Origin: Stomoxys calcitrans
Lineage: Eukaryota; Arthropoda; Insecta; Diptera; Muscidae
Assembly: GCF_963082655.1 (NCBI RefSeq)
Contig: NC_081554.1
Coordinates: forward strand, 65,314,602-65,378,601
DNA length: 64,000 nucleotides
Reading direction: 5' to 3'
The notes under the pieces are model-generated. The model worked only from the letters and a program-made list of their open reading frames with translations. It was not told the DNA's origin and did no database searches. Position numbers and translations under genes: made by a program. Positions 21,751 to 31,417 of the stretch are shown piece by piece; position 1 is the first letter of the stretch; every line of letters begins with the position of its first letter.

Positions 21751-23375
21751 CCTCCCTCCCTAAAATGAAGTGAGGGCCATAAGGGCTTGGGGCAATTTGT
21801 GGCCGGAACTTCATTAATTCGTTGCTCTAATGAATAAATAATTGAAGTTGATTTCTTCAAGATAATGATGATAACTAGTATGATAGTTAGAACAGTTAGT
21901 GAGCTGAATGCTGTATATGTCAATTTAAAATTTTTTGTAGAGCTTTTTTCCAAATTTTGTATTAATTCTGTGTTTTGAAATCTATATTCGTTTAATTTGG
22001 GAATTGTTATTTCTTCTTGTTTCGAAAGAATAACAATGTTGTTATTAAAGCTGGGTGGCATTTCAAATAGCTTGCCGTTGTCCCAGAAAATGTCGTTCTC
22101 ATTGTTATACCATATATCATTGATGGCAATTTTACAATTTGTAAAATAGATTAATGATGAAGAATTTATTGTGTAGGTTTGAGTGAGGTTATTGCAATGT
22201 GTATATATTTGTTGTGTTGGGGGGTTTACAAGTATCAAATAATCATTCTCTGGACGTATAATGTCTATTTTTTGTCCTATATCTTTTAAATGGCATGATG
22301 CTGTTTGGTTTTTATACATGATATCCTTTATACAATTCGTATTTATATGTGATTTTAATGCGTTATTTTCATTACAGTAAAATTCCTTTTCTATTTCTTT
22401 ACATCTAATTTTAATCATAACAAGTTCATTTTTATTTGCTAGTACATATTTTTCGCTTATGATTTCTAAAGTCTTATTAAATGGTATTGGTATAACATGG
22501 AAAAAATCAAAGACACTGTTGCACAAAATAGGGATTTTTATATTAAATATTATGTTCGTGTTGTTATAATACGCATTCAGTTCTAATAGTTCGTATAAGT
22601 GTTCTGAGGATTGTATATGTGTTGCATTGTATAAGGTCTTATAAATTGCAGTTAGCTCTAATGGGTCTAGAATCAATTTAGGAATAATATTTAACTTAGA
22701 TAGTACTAGTGCTTCAGCCACATTGTTAAGGTGTTGAGTTAGTATGTCAATATTGTAGTTTAGTTGGTTTAGTTGTTGAATTTGCATTAGAGTATTTATT
22801 GTTGGGTTGAGGGAGTTTTGGGTCTGATCTTGAATATTTCTTATTGACTTTGTTATAGCTATTTGTTCATTGTTGATGTAATTAGTAATATTTTCGAATC
22901 TGGTTATCATGTTGGTGTTTAAAATTAGTTGTTGGGTAAGTGTGTTATTAATACGGTTATTACTTGTTAGTAAGTTGTCTATATCCTTGTTCAATCTCTC
23001 GGCATCTTCATTATCCATATTTCCCGTTATTACTTTAATAGCAGATCCCAAAACATTTACAAGTCCTCTTTTTTGCCTATATTTCGGTGTTAATATATGT
23101 AGTTTCGTTGATAATTCTTTTAATTTCAATTTAGTAGTTTTTAGTGCAGTTTCCGAAAATTTGGTTGTGTTAAAGTGATCTATTGTCTTCTCTAATTGTA
23201 TTAAGTTATTAGCGTAGGCTTCCAGGTTTACTATATGTATTAAATGATTGTAGTCTGTTATAATTTTGCCTCTTCCCAGTTTCAGAGGAATGATGCCTTG
23301 TCCTTCTCCCACATTGACTATTCTTATATGAGCTTGCGTCCAAGCTAATCCTATTATTACTAGAAGTAGTTCCAT
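21723..23375 (-). CDS. env: Errantivirus envelope-like glycoprotein (baculovirus-F/gypsy Env type)
   Basis: An uninterrupted frame of 550 codons from ATG 23375-23373. Residues 1-15 form a signal peptide (MELLLVIIGLAW, then TQA). A furin-type site RQKR lies at residues 100-103, followed at once by GLVNVLGSAIKVITGN, the conserved post-cleavage segment of insect errantivirus and F-like envelopes. Many N-x-S/T sites lie in the ectodomain, and a transmembrane helix (SLTVLTIILVIIIIL) starts about 60 residues from the C-terminus, with a KK-led cytoplasmic tail. Role by family: membrane-anchored class I fusion glycoprotein; function here is untested. The frame is open 69 or more codons upstream, Ser/Thr/Asn-rich, but has no ATG there, so I chose the signal-peptide Met. 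The last residues are encoded through the purine tract into the LTR. Confidence 0.88.
   Translation of the reverse strand: MELLLVIIGLAWTQAHIRIVNVGEGQGIIPLKLGRGKIITDYNHLIHIVNLEAYANNLIQLEKTIDHFNTTKFSETALKTTKLKLKELSTKLHILTPKYRQKRGLVNVLGSAIKVITGNMDNEDAERLNKDIDNLLTSNNRINNTLTQQLILNTNMITRFENITNYINNEQIAITKSIRNIQDQTQNSLNPTINTLMQIQQLNQLNYNIDILTQHLNNVAEALVLSKLNIIPKLILDPLELTAIYKTLYNATHIQSSEHLYELLELNAYYNNTNIIFNIKIPILCNSVFDFFHVIPIPFNKTLEIISEKYVLANKNELVMIKIRCKEIEKEFYCNENNALKSHINTNCIKDIMYKNQTASCHLKDIGQKIDIIRPENDYLILVNPPTQQIYTHCNNLTQTYTINSSSLIYFTNCKIAINDIWYNNENDIFWDNGKLFEMPPSFNNNIVILSKQEEITIPKLNEYRFQNTELIQNLEKSSTKNFKLTYTAFSSLTVLTIILVIIIILKKSTSIIYSLEQRINEVPATNCPKPLWPSLHFREGGVTIAQSQP
21751..21761 (-). promoter_or_regulatory. 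Polypurine tract
   Basis: Minus strand reads AGGGAGGGAGG immediately before the 3' LTR, the expected plus-strand primer site. It also encodes Arg-Glu-Gly-Gly of env. Confidence 0.85.
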
Positions 23376-24069
23376 GTCCAGCGTTGTTGTTGATGTTGTA
23401 GTGGCTGTTTTGTTGTTCGAGTTGTTAAGGGTGCTGCTGCTCTGACTATTGGTACTTTTGCTGTTATGCGAAGCGGAGATATGCGAGGGTGGTGTAGGTT
23501 CTATGGACTTCTTCAGATTCAAAGGTTGCAATTCGGGACGTTTATGATGTTCCGCCTTAAGGGAGGTAGACGAAATATTCAATTCGTTGATTTTAGCAGA
23601 GAAATTATTTGGGCGATCTTCCTAAGGAGATTTATTGTCACTGGTGACTCTCGAAGGAGAGGTAGTGGTGTTTTACTTGTGTTTTATTTGAATCACTGCT
23701 TGATTGTTAAAAAAATTTTTTGACAGTTTCTATAATTATTTTCCTTTGTTTTTATTTCTTTTCCTTTGTTGGTTATTGAGTAGTTTGATATTCTCGTTGT
23801 CTTTTCTTTTAATGTGTCACTTATAAGCTGGTTTTTTATAGATTGAATGTTTTTTAATACTTTACTATTCGTTTTGTCTTTTGTTTTATTTTTTTCACTT
23901 ATTAATTTTTTGATAAATATAGAATCTTTTTTTTTTTGTTATTATAATTCACTTAGCACTAATATTTATTTTTCTATTATATTCCGTAATAGATTTGCTT
24001 CCTTCTATTATATGCTTTAATAGATTTTGAAAGCGGGAGCGAAGTTGATATGCACTCAACTTTTTTTTT
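23376..24069 (-). other. Provirus leader, free of ATG
   Basis: On the coding (minus) strand no ATG occurs between the primer binding site and the env ATG; checked by scanning every plus-strand CAT. The first 450 nt are very A-rich. The final 250 nt are open in the env frame from a stop at 23622-23624. A full errantivirus would have gag and pol between. One short upstream frame of eight codons begins in the LTR itself (ATG at 24127-24125). Confidence 0.75.
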
Positions 24070-24080
24070 CGACTGCGCCA
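24070..24080 (-). promoter_or_regulatory. Primer binding site, tRNA-Ser type
   Basis: Minus strand TGGCGCAGTCG begins on the last base of the 5' LTR. It complements the 3' end of dipteran tRNA-Ser plus CCA, as recalled for 17.6/297-like errantiviruses. Confidence 0.8.
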
Positions 24081-24495
24081 GTTAATTAATAACAACTTCA
24101 CTAGTTGGTTGTCAGAACGGGAGTCATTTTCTTTATTCAAATTTTTTCACAAGTACCAATAACTTAACAATAGAAATTACAGAATAGCTTAGCTTAACAA
24201 AAATGACTGTGAGAAAACTATTGCTAAAGATGCAGTTGAATGACTGTGTCAGCTTGTATGTATGTATGTAAAATGACTGTGAGAAAACTGTTGCAAAAAG
24301 ATGCACCTGGATGACTGTGTGAGCTTTTACGTATGTATGTATGTTTGTGTGTTCTTAAATGTAGCAACCAGGTGTTGAAATGGAATGAAATGAAATGAAG
24401 TGACCTACATGTTCTTATATGAAATTTATTTGGAAATATTATAACGTAGGTGGATTAGGAAATGTTATTAAGGTTGGGATTGTGCTATCGTAACT
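24080..24495 (-). repeat. 5' LTR of the env-only provirus
   Basis: Same length as the other LTR and apparently identical base for base. Carries the same 70-bp internal duplication (24200-24269 and from 24270), AT-rich TATA-like sequence in the presumed U3 (TTATAATATTT), and a short upstream ATG in the presumed U5. Confidence 0.92.
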
Positions 24496-24499
24496 CTGG
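24496..24499. other. Target-site duplication, right
   Basis: CTGG, matching 21331-21334 on the other side of the provirus. Confidence 0.75.
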
Positions 24500-25480
24500 C
24501 CTTACAAATTGCTATACACTCCAGCCACAAAGTTTAATTAAAAGATGAACCTTTTTTGGGACCTCCGCAAGCCACATTTAAAGAAGCGCTAGCAAGGTAG
24601 ACGCCATAAACAACTCAGTCTCTTTTGGGTTAATGTTATTTATGATTTAGCCATAATAAAAAAGAATTTATTTTTATTTGCACCTTTTTTTAGCGGACAT
24701 TGCTGATGGTGCTGCCGCTGTTGCAGCGGTTAACCAACCACAAAAAGATCTGTGAGTAACAACGAATATGGGCAACAACCTAAACAAAAGAACAAAAACG
24801 TCAACCACCAAAAAACAAAATAAAAAGCACAAAACGCAACATTTTGCTGTCTGTTGCAATATTTGCGGCTCTTTCGATTTCTGTGTCACACTCAATTAAA
24901 GTGCGATGCCGTACAACGTCAATGCCTTGGCAAGAAGCACCGCTTACCTCAAGAGGTGATGCGTTAAAGCGCAACAACACTCCAAGTTGACTCAGTCGCA
25001 CGCGCATTTGGCAGCAGCAACACATCTGCTGCCATCCAGCGATCAAAGGTGTCCATTTTTGCTCTGTTCTGTGTGGGCAGCAGCAAACTGCATGGAGTGT
25101 AGTGCAGTGCAGAACTACGTGCCCCGCCAGTTATACATTGGTCTCTGCCACATAACGTTGAAAACAGCTATGGCGTGAAAGGAATGGAAGGCAATTGCAA
25201 ACCTCAAAGAGATGTGAAAAGGAGAATTTATGGTTTCTGATTTGGAATATATGCGTTAAACTCGGTGACGTTTATGTTGTGTTTGCAGAAGTCACAAGGA
25301 ATGAATTCATGAATCATAAAAAGCAAGCATTCAATGTTTAGCATAAAAGGAGACTCTCATATTCTCCGAAGGATTAGCAAGGATAGTATTCATATCTTTA
25401 TAAGCTTTGCGCTCTTTCTACTTAAAACCGTGATCACATAGGGAATATCACATTAAAGGAGATGCAAACATGCCCAGAAT
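24500..25480. other. Unassigned sequence
   Basis: No repeat family match or convincing reading frame. Base composition is less AT-biased near 24990-25130. Together with sequence left of the provirus it may be the pre-insertion locus; I cannot identify it. Confidence 0.4.
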
Positions 25481-25482
25481 CA

Positions 25483-25752
25483 TTCCATTAAAAAACAGGG
25501 GCAAACTTCTCACATATCAATGAGTGCTGTCCGATTCAAGTTTAAGCAATGACATGTGGCCCTCTTTTAATATCCGAGTCTGAACGGCCTGCCACAGTCC
25601 GACACCTCTTTGTGAAGAAGCTTTGACATGGCACAGTACCTCACAAATCTCGCCAGCATTAGGAGAGGATAATCAAAGCTGATAATTTTTCTGGTACTTT
25701 CGCCGGGATTCGAACCCAGGCATTCAACGTCGAAGTGGACATGTTAACTTAA
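25483..25752 (-). repeat. SINE-1, antisense copy
   Basis: Minus strand gives the tRNA-like head with GGGTTCGAATCCCGGC (B box, 25708-25724 region), the GAGGTGTCGGACTGTGGCAG body and the tail TTGCCCCTGTTTTTTAATGG. A box is diverged. Confidence 0.8.
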
Positions 25753-25779
25753 TAAGTCCAAGGCTCTGTGGTTAGGCAA

Positions 25780-26740
25780 AGCGGTCGGTAGGACGCTCTA
25801 CTCCTGTCAAAACTCGATAGAAAGGAGTTGGGTCCTTAGGGGACTCTACACTGGGTGTTTACAAGGGCTGTTCGGCCGATTCTCACCTATGGAGGTCTGG
25901 TATGCCATCGAGCATTGGATAATTGTGGAATCAGGATAATCGAGAAGGTACAGTGTTGGGGCGATGGTAATCTCTGGAGCAAGGAAGAGTGCCCCGAAAT
26001 AGGCGCCGAATACCATTCTCAATCTCAGGCCTTTGCACCTATGGATAGGATAGGATAGGCGTATGCCAACGAAGACCAAGGGAATCAGGTAAGAATGTGA
26101 TGCGGCTTGGCGAGAAACCTTATGCGGCGCGAAAGATTATATACCAATGGAGTCTTTTCTTGTTGACGGATTGGATGTCGTTTTCCCGAGAAGTTATCTC
26201 TTGGCTGGAGGTACTCCGGGACCCTATGTATACACGGATTGTTCTAAATTGGATGGAATTGGACGGGTGCAGATTATATACCAATGGAGTCTTTTCTTGT
26301 TGACGGATTGGATGTCATTTTCCTGAGTAGTTATCTATGGGCCGGAGGTACTCCGGGACTTTTTGTATACACAGATTGTTCTAAATTGAATAGAATTGGT
26401 CGGGCGCAGTCTTTCAAACGAATGTTTTCGCGGTCCTGAAGGCAATAGAGACGAAGCGCAGCGAGAGGTCGACCAGATTGTTACGAGGTACCTGGCCGTC
26501 AGGCGACCATATGAGGTCGAGACTGGTTAGAAAAACGAGCTCATTCGAACTATGGGGAAGGCTGTCAGGCTTTGCTGGGTTGGGGTCCATTAAGGATTGG
26601 CAGGGCTGACCACCCGAATGAGACGTGGGCTGTGACAGGGTGGTGAAGGTCCTGTGGCAGAGTTGTGACGGTGTGGCGAAGGCCCTGTAGTCGAGAATTT
26701 CGGGGAACAGGACGTCACTTAACCTCGAAATAAGCAATCA
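25780..26740 (+). pseudogene. LINE-2 RT C-terminus and RNase H remnant
   Basis: Plus strand: AVRPILTYGGLVCHRALDNC, IIEKVQCWGDG near 25860-25975 (RT thumb/connector), then VYTDCSKLDGIGR near 26227-26265 (first RNase H motif), VFAVLKAIE near 26425, and a degraded RLCWVGVH near 26575 where the last RNase H motif (WVPGH) is expected. Frameshifted and internally duplicated. Confidence 0.7.
26134..26407 (+). repeat. 137-bp tandem duplication in the LINE-2 RNase H
   Basis: AGATTATATACCAATGGAGT begins at 26134 and again at 26271, each running through GTATACACGGATTGTTCTAA or its near copy. So the first RNase H motif occurs twice. Confidence 0.85.
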
Positions 26741-26924
26741 TGACTTTGGACTGCTGATTGAAGTCCTGAATGGTTGGATCCTTCCAATATCTCAAAGTGG
26801 GGTAGAATCGAAAAAAAACTAGTAAAAAAATCTTCTTTTTGGTTTTTAAATGGTAATACCTGATGTGTAACGGGATCATATGCCAAATTTTAAGCCCCTA
26901 GGTAGTTCAGGTGGTTGGGTGGTC

Positions 26925-27222
26925 ACCGTGGTACAGAGTTTAGCATGTCCGCCTATGACGCTGAACGCCTGGGCGAATCCTGGCAAGACCTTCAGAAAAT
27001 TTACAGCGGTGGTTATCCCCTCCTAATGCTGGCGACATATGTGAGGTACTGTGCCATGTAAAAACTTCTCTTTAAAAGAGGTGTTGCACTGCGGCACGAT
27101 GATCGGAATCGGCATAACAAAGGAGGCCCCTTATCATCGAAGTTAAACTTTAATCGGACCGCACTCATTGATATGAGAGAAGTATCCCCTGCTAAGGGAA
27201 TGTTCATGGGAAATTTAGTAGT
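26925..27222 (+). repeat. SINE-1 copy
   Basis: CACCGTGGTACAGAGTTTAG (diverged A box), GCGAATCCTGG (damaged B box), then GGTGGTTATCCCCTCCTAAT, AAAAGAGGTGTTGCACTGCG and AATGTTCATGGGAAATTT. Full length by comparison with the 17.9-kb copy. Confidence 0.85.
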
Positions 27223-27249
27223 TAGGTAGTTCAGAAGCCTCGAAAACTT

Positions 27250-27672
27250 GTTGATGCATGTTGTTGTTGTTGTAGCCACATTTGCATGTGAAGGTAGCGA
27301 TCCTCGTCAAGCTTTTGTAGGTTAGCAAGCTCGTTTCGGTCCAAAGGACCGATCGCCGCGGGAACAGGTTGGCTATTGATTATTTAAAGGCGCCAATAAC
27401 TCGCCTTGTCAAATTGAGCATCATAGGCACTCAGTATTTGTGCAAGAGCCGGTGCCGCCCGGCCTCTCAGTGAGACTCTCCGCTCTATACCGCTGAGTGT
27501 CCGCGACTGCCGTATGAAACATCCCACTATTCGAAACCTGTGAACGTGTCCGATAGCTCGCAGCTAATCTTCTCGTAATATCAATGAATACCACACAGAT
27601 CGGACCTTAATGTTCCAGCCGGGGTGATGCTCACAGCTATCCCGTGCCGGAAAACGTATATTGCGGACATAT
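27250..27672 (-). repeat. Family D repeat with (AAC)n tail
   Basis: Starts GTTGTTGTTGTTGTAGCCAC on the plus strand, which reads as an (AAC)n 3' tail on the minus strand, then GGTCCAAAGGACCGATCGCC (a near-palindrome), GCGCCAATAACTCGCC and CAGCCGGGGTGATGCTCAC. Longest copy in the window. It stops where family A2 begins. Unknown class, no frame recognised. Confidence 0.7.
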
Positions 27673-27674
27673 GA

Positions 27675-28800
27675 AGCAAAAACAAGTAAAAGTGCGTTAA
27701 GTTCGGGCAAGTCGAACTTTGGATACCCACCACTTCGAGTATATACGTAAACCACCTTTCGTTAAAATCCAGTGAAAAATGCATACCTTATGCCCCATAG
27801 CAGCTATATCGAAATATTTATGTTCCGATTTGGACCAAATACTAATAAGTACAAGTCATTGTTTAATTGTGAATAACAAAATATTGATCTTTCTAGTAGC
27901 TATATCTAAAAATAAACAGATCTGAACCACAAACGATGCGGATGTCGAAAGGCCTAACATAAGTCACTGTGTCAAATTTCAGTTAAATCGGATTATAGAT
28001 GCGCCCTTTATGGCCCCAAAAACTTAAATCGAGAGATCGGTCTATATGGCAGCCATATCCAAATCTGGACCGATCGCGTCCAAATTGAAGAAGAATGTCG
28101 AAGGCCCTTACACAACTCACTGTCCCAAATTTTGGCGACATCGGGCAATAGATGCGCTTTTTATGGGCCCGAAACCTTAAATCGAGAGAACGGTCTATAT
28201 GGCAGCTATATTCAAATCTGGACCGATCTGTGCCATATTGCAGAAGTATGTCGAAGGGCTTAACTTAACTCACTGTCCCAAATTTCGGCGACATCGGAGA
28301 ATAAATGGGCCTTTTATGGGCCCAAAGTTTAAATCGAGAGATTGGTCTATATGGCAGCTAAATCCAAATCTGGAACAATTTGAGCCAAATTGAAGAAGGA
28401 TGTCGAAGGGCCTAACACAACTCACTGTCTCAAATTTCAGCAAAATCGGATAATAAATGTGGCTTTTATGGGGCTAGGACCATAAATCGGCGGATCGGTC
28501 TATATGACAGCTATATCCAAATCTGGACCGATCTGAGCCAAATTGAAGAAGGATGTCGAAGGGCCTAATACAACTCACTGTGCCAAATTTCAGCTAAATC
28601 GGATGATTTAGGGCCTTAGACCCTAAATCGGCGGACCGCTCTATTTGGGGGCTATATCAAGACATAGTCCGATATAGCCCATTTTTGAACTTAACCTGAT
28701 TATGGACAAAAAAAGAATCTGTGCAAAGTTTCAAAGCTTAATATCCCTATTTTTAAAGACTGTAGCGTGATTTCAACAGACAGACGGACGGACATGGGTT
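27675..28800 (+). repeat. Family A2 element with internal tandem units
   Basis: Head AACAAGTAAAAGTGCGTTAA with a damaged hairpin (TTCGGGCAAGTCGAA), ATACCCACCACTTCGAG, and then six or so units of about 150-155 bp containing GGTCTATATGGCAGCTATAT, AAATCTGGACCGATCTG and AAGGATGTCGAAGGGCCTAA. Ends in a CAGACAGACGGACGGACATG run without the usual far terminus. Confidence 0.8.
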
Positions 28801-29060
28801 GATCGTCTCCACCACCGATTTGGACCATACTAGACACAGTTTATGCATATTAAAGCGAAACAGTTTGAGCAAAGTTACAGCCAAATAGAAAAAGAATTGC
28901 GCCCTCTTAAGACTGAGAAGTCAAGATCCGAGATCAGTTTGTATGGCAGATATATCAGGTTATGAACTGACTTAAACCATACATTTAGCAGTAATACAGA
29001 GTCAAACGAAAATACATCATGTGATACAGCCCAACAAAAAAATAATACAACAACATCAAA
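28801..29060 (+). repeat. Family A1 fragment
   Basis: GAATTGCGCCCTCTTAAGAC, AAGTCAAGATCCGAGATCAG and ATATCAGGTTATGAACTGAC are A1 internal-unit phrases; no termini. Confidence 0.6.
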
Positions 29061-29061
29061 A

Positions 29062-29570
29062 TTAAAGCAAGTAAAAAGACAACAAGTTCGGCCCGGCCGA
29101 ACATTGGAAAACTTCCATCTCGGGCATATATAACAAAAATTCGTTAAAAATCCGGTACGAGTGACTACACGCATGCGAGGTCAGATCGGCACTTAACACA
29201 ACCCACTGTGTTAAATTTCAATGAAATCGGTTAATAACCACGGCTTTTATAGGCTGAGACCCTAAATCGGAAGAAAGGTGTATATAGGACATATTCCAAA
29301 ACAAAGATCTTAACACAAATTATTGTCTAAACTTTAGCCTAATCACGTAATAAATCCGCCTATTATGGGCCTAACGCCTTAAATGAGAAGATCGATCTAT
29401 ATGGGGTCTATATTAAGATAGTCCGATTTGGACCATATACGGTACGGATAATGGGGATTTCAACATACATTGTGCCAAATTTCAGCGAAATCGGGTAATA
29501 TATACAGCTTTTACGAGCCTAAGACCCTAAACCGGGATCAACCTATATGGGTGCTAAATTAGGATATTGG
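29062..29570 (+). repeat. Family A2 copy, truncated by a SINE-1
   Basis: Head AGCAAGTAAAAAGACAACAA, palindrome GTTCGGCCCGGCCGAAC, then ATATATAACAAAAATTCG and A2 units, ending at the SINE-1 start. Confidence 0.7.
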
Positions 29571-29571
29571 A

Positions 29572-29905
29572 GGCCACCGTAGCGCAGAGGTCATCATGTC
29601 CGCTTAAGACGCTGAATGCCTGGGTTCGAATCCTGGCGAGAACATCAGAAACATTTTGCAGGGGTGAATATCCCCTCCTAATGCTAACGACATTTTTGAG
29701 GCACTGTACCATTTGGTATGACAGCCTTGTAAAAACTTCTCCAAAAGAGGTGTTGCATTGCGGCACGCTGTTCGTACTCGGCTGTGAAGGGAAGGCCCCT
29801 TATCATTGAGCTTGAACTTGAATTGAGCAGCACTCATTGATATGTTAAAAGTTTGCCCCTGGTCCTTAATGGAATGTTCATGAGAAAAATTTGCATTTGT
29901 TCTCA
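29572..29905 (+). repeat. SINE-1 copy
   Basis: GGCCACCGTAGCGCAGAGGT (intact A box), GGGTTCGAATCCTGGCGAG (intact B box), GTATGACAGCCTTGTAAAAA, CAAAAGAGGTGTTGCATTGC, tail GAATGTTCATGAGAAAAATT. One of the best-preserved copies. Confidence 0.88.
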
Positions 29906-31415
29906 AACGGAAGATTTTTTATTAGATTTTTTCTATTCTATGCCACAAAACGTTGGGTCCTCGATGTCACGCTGAACGCATATGGAAATAAACTTCTGCT
30001 GGGTATGTTATGAAATTTCGAGAAGTTATGGAGTGTCGAGCACATTTTGTGCAAGCAATTGTGAGAAGACGCAGAGTATTGGATGAACACCTGTTTCTAT
30101 GGCTGGAATACCTATCGGAATTCTGGACTTCTGTAGATATATCTGTATTTCTCTGTATTTTTTCTCTTCTATCTTCTTCAGGACGAACAAAATGCAGTTT
30201 GGCTTTGGATTTAGTCAAGTTAAAAAAATTTTATCTTGACTAAATCCAGAATCATTGCTTGGCACCTCTCATTCCTGAAGTCATCCTGAAGATATAAATT
30301 TCCTAACAATCGATTTCCAGATTTTACTGACGATACCATTTGAGGGCTTATTCATTGTTTTATGAATTCGTTCATTTTATTATCTGAATCCTCAATCTAT
30401 ATTCCCCCAATGTGGTTGTATTACCTCTTTAAAGATGCTGACCCAAATGATGCAATTCGATGCTTGCGTCGGCTTATGGTCATCATTTGGAAGGTATGTC
30501 GTTCTGGCGGACGCTTGAAAAGATCTGGCCTAAATGTTAACAGGGCAAGAGGAAAGCGGAAAAAATCTTTTGATGTTTGCCACAGTTCCGTTTATTTATG
30601 CCAAGAAAGCATCCATAAAAATGTGAAGCCCTGAGTGAGACCAAACGAGAAGAAAACTATTCTTAACAATCGGTGAACGGGGGCAAATTAAGGAAAGATT
30701 TTTTTTGATATCCTTACCATCAGTCATCAACGAACAATTAAATCAATGCTATTTCAAATTTTGATAAACATTTGCGTGAAAATTTTACAATGCCAAAAGT
30801 ATGACAACTTTATAATTTTACCGAAATTTCCTACAAAATGTATATAAAACTTCACAACTTCACAAAATTTAATCGACATTTTGATATTATTTTCTGTAAA
30901 TTTGCATACAATTAAAATTTTTTTTTAATAAAACGAATTATTTCCTTTAAAGCTGCAGCTTTTCCTTCTCTTCCTTAGTTCACTATTTCAAAGGCATCAT
31001 CAAGGCAATGTTTTTTTCCTTACACTTTATATGCGTTCTTTGCATTGCATTGAGATAAACCCAAAGCGCTTATAAAAATTTTTAATTTTTATTACCTTAA
31101 GCCGCTTAAAATTGTCATTTCTTACACGAGCGATTTTATAAAAGTTTTTTCAGGTAATAAAACTACCATCTTTATTACTATAAGCTTCTTAAAGATGAAA
31201 TATTTGTCGCAAACTCTTTGGTCCAGCCTCTGCTTGTGGTTTCGCTCATCGCTACTTGCAGCAAAAAGAGAAATCGTGGGTGGGTGTATTTTTATGCAAA
31301 TCAAAGCACATTCACATAAATTTCTTTGCTCTAATTTACTGAATCGATGCTAGTTGAATAAATTTCAAAATTGCCAAATAACTTAATTAAGGCAGATTCT
31401 GACCACGAAATGAAA
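29906..31415. other. Unassigned sequence with one perfect hairpin
   Basis: No recognised gene or repeat. A frame at 30362-30634 has no motif I know. Several A/T homopolymer stretches lie at 30900-31100. Confidence 0.4.
30206..30248. repeat. Perfect 14-bp hairpin
   Basis: TGGATTTAGTCAAG (30206-30219) and CTTGACTAAATCCA (30235-30248) are exact reverse complements around a 15-nt AT-rich loop. Confidence 0.85.
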
Positions 31416-31417
31416 AA

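Larger units (their letters stand above)
21335..24495 (-). mobile_element. Env-only errantivirus-like provirus
   Basis: A 3161-bp insertion bounded by two 416-bp LTRs that look identical by eye, starting AGTTA and ending TAACT in element orientation, with CTGG duplicated outside. Inside, in minus-strand order: primer binding site, about 690 nt of A-rich leader without any ATG, one long env-like frame, then a purine tract. Gag and pol, expected as about 4-5 kb between leader and env in insect errantiviruses, are absent with no trace. Identical LTRs imply a recent insertion. Either a reverse-transcribed spliced env transcript or an internal deletion derivative would give this structure. Confidence 0.9.

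Noticed and set aside
23376..23582. N-terminal extension of env by 69 residues using a TTG start
   Set aside because: No ATG exists in that extension, and the first ATG (23375) begins a clean signal peptide; non-ATG initiation would be unusual.
27840..28700. CRISPR-like array from regularly spaced units
   Set aside because: Units of about 150 bp with diverged sequence and no short conserved repeat plus unique spacers; this is the family A2 tandem core in a eukaryotic genome.
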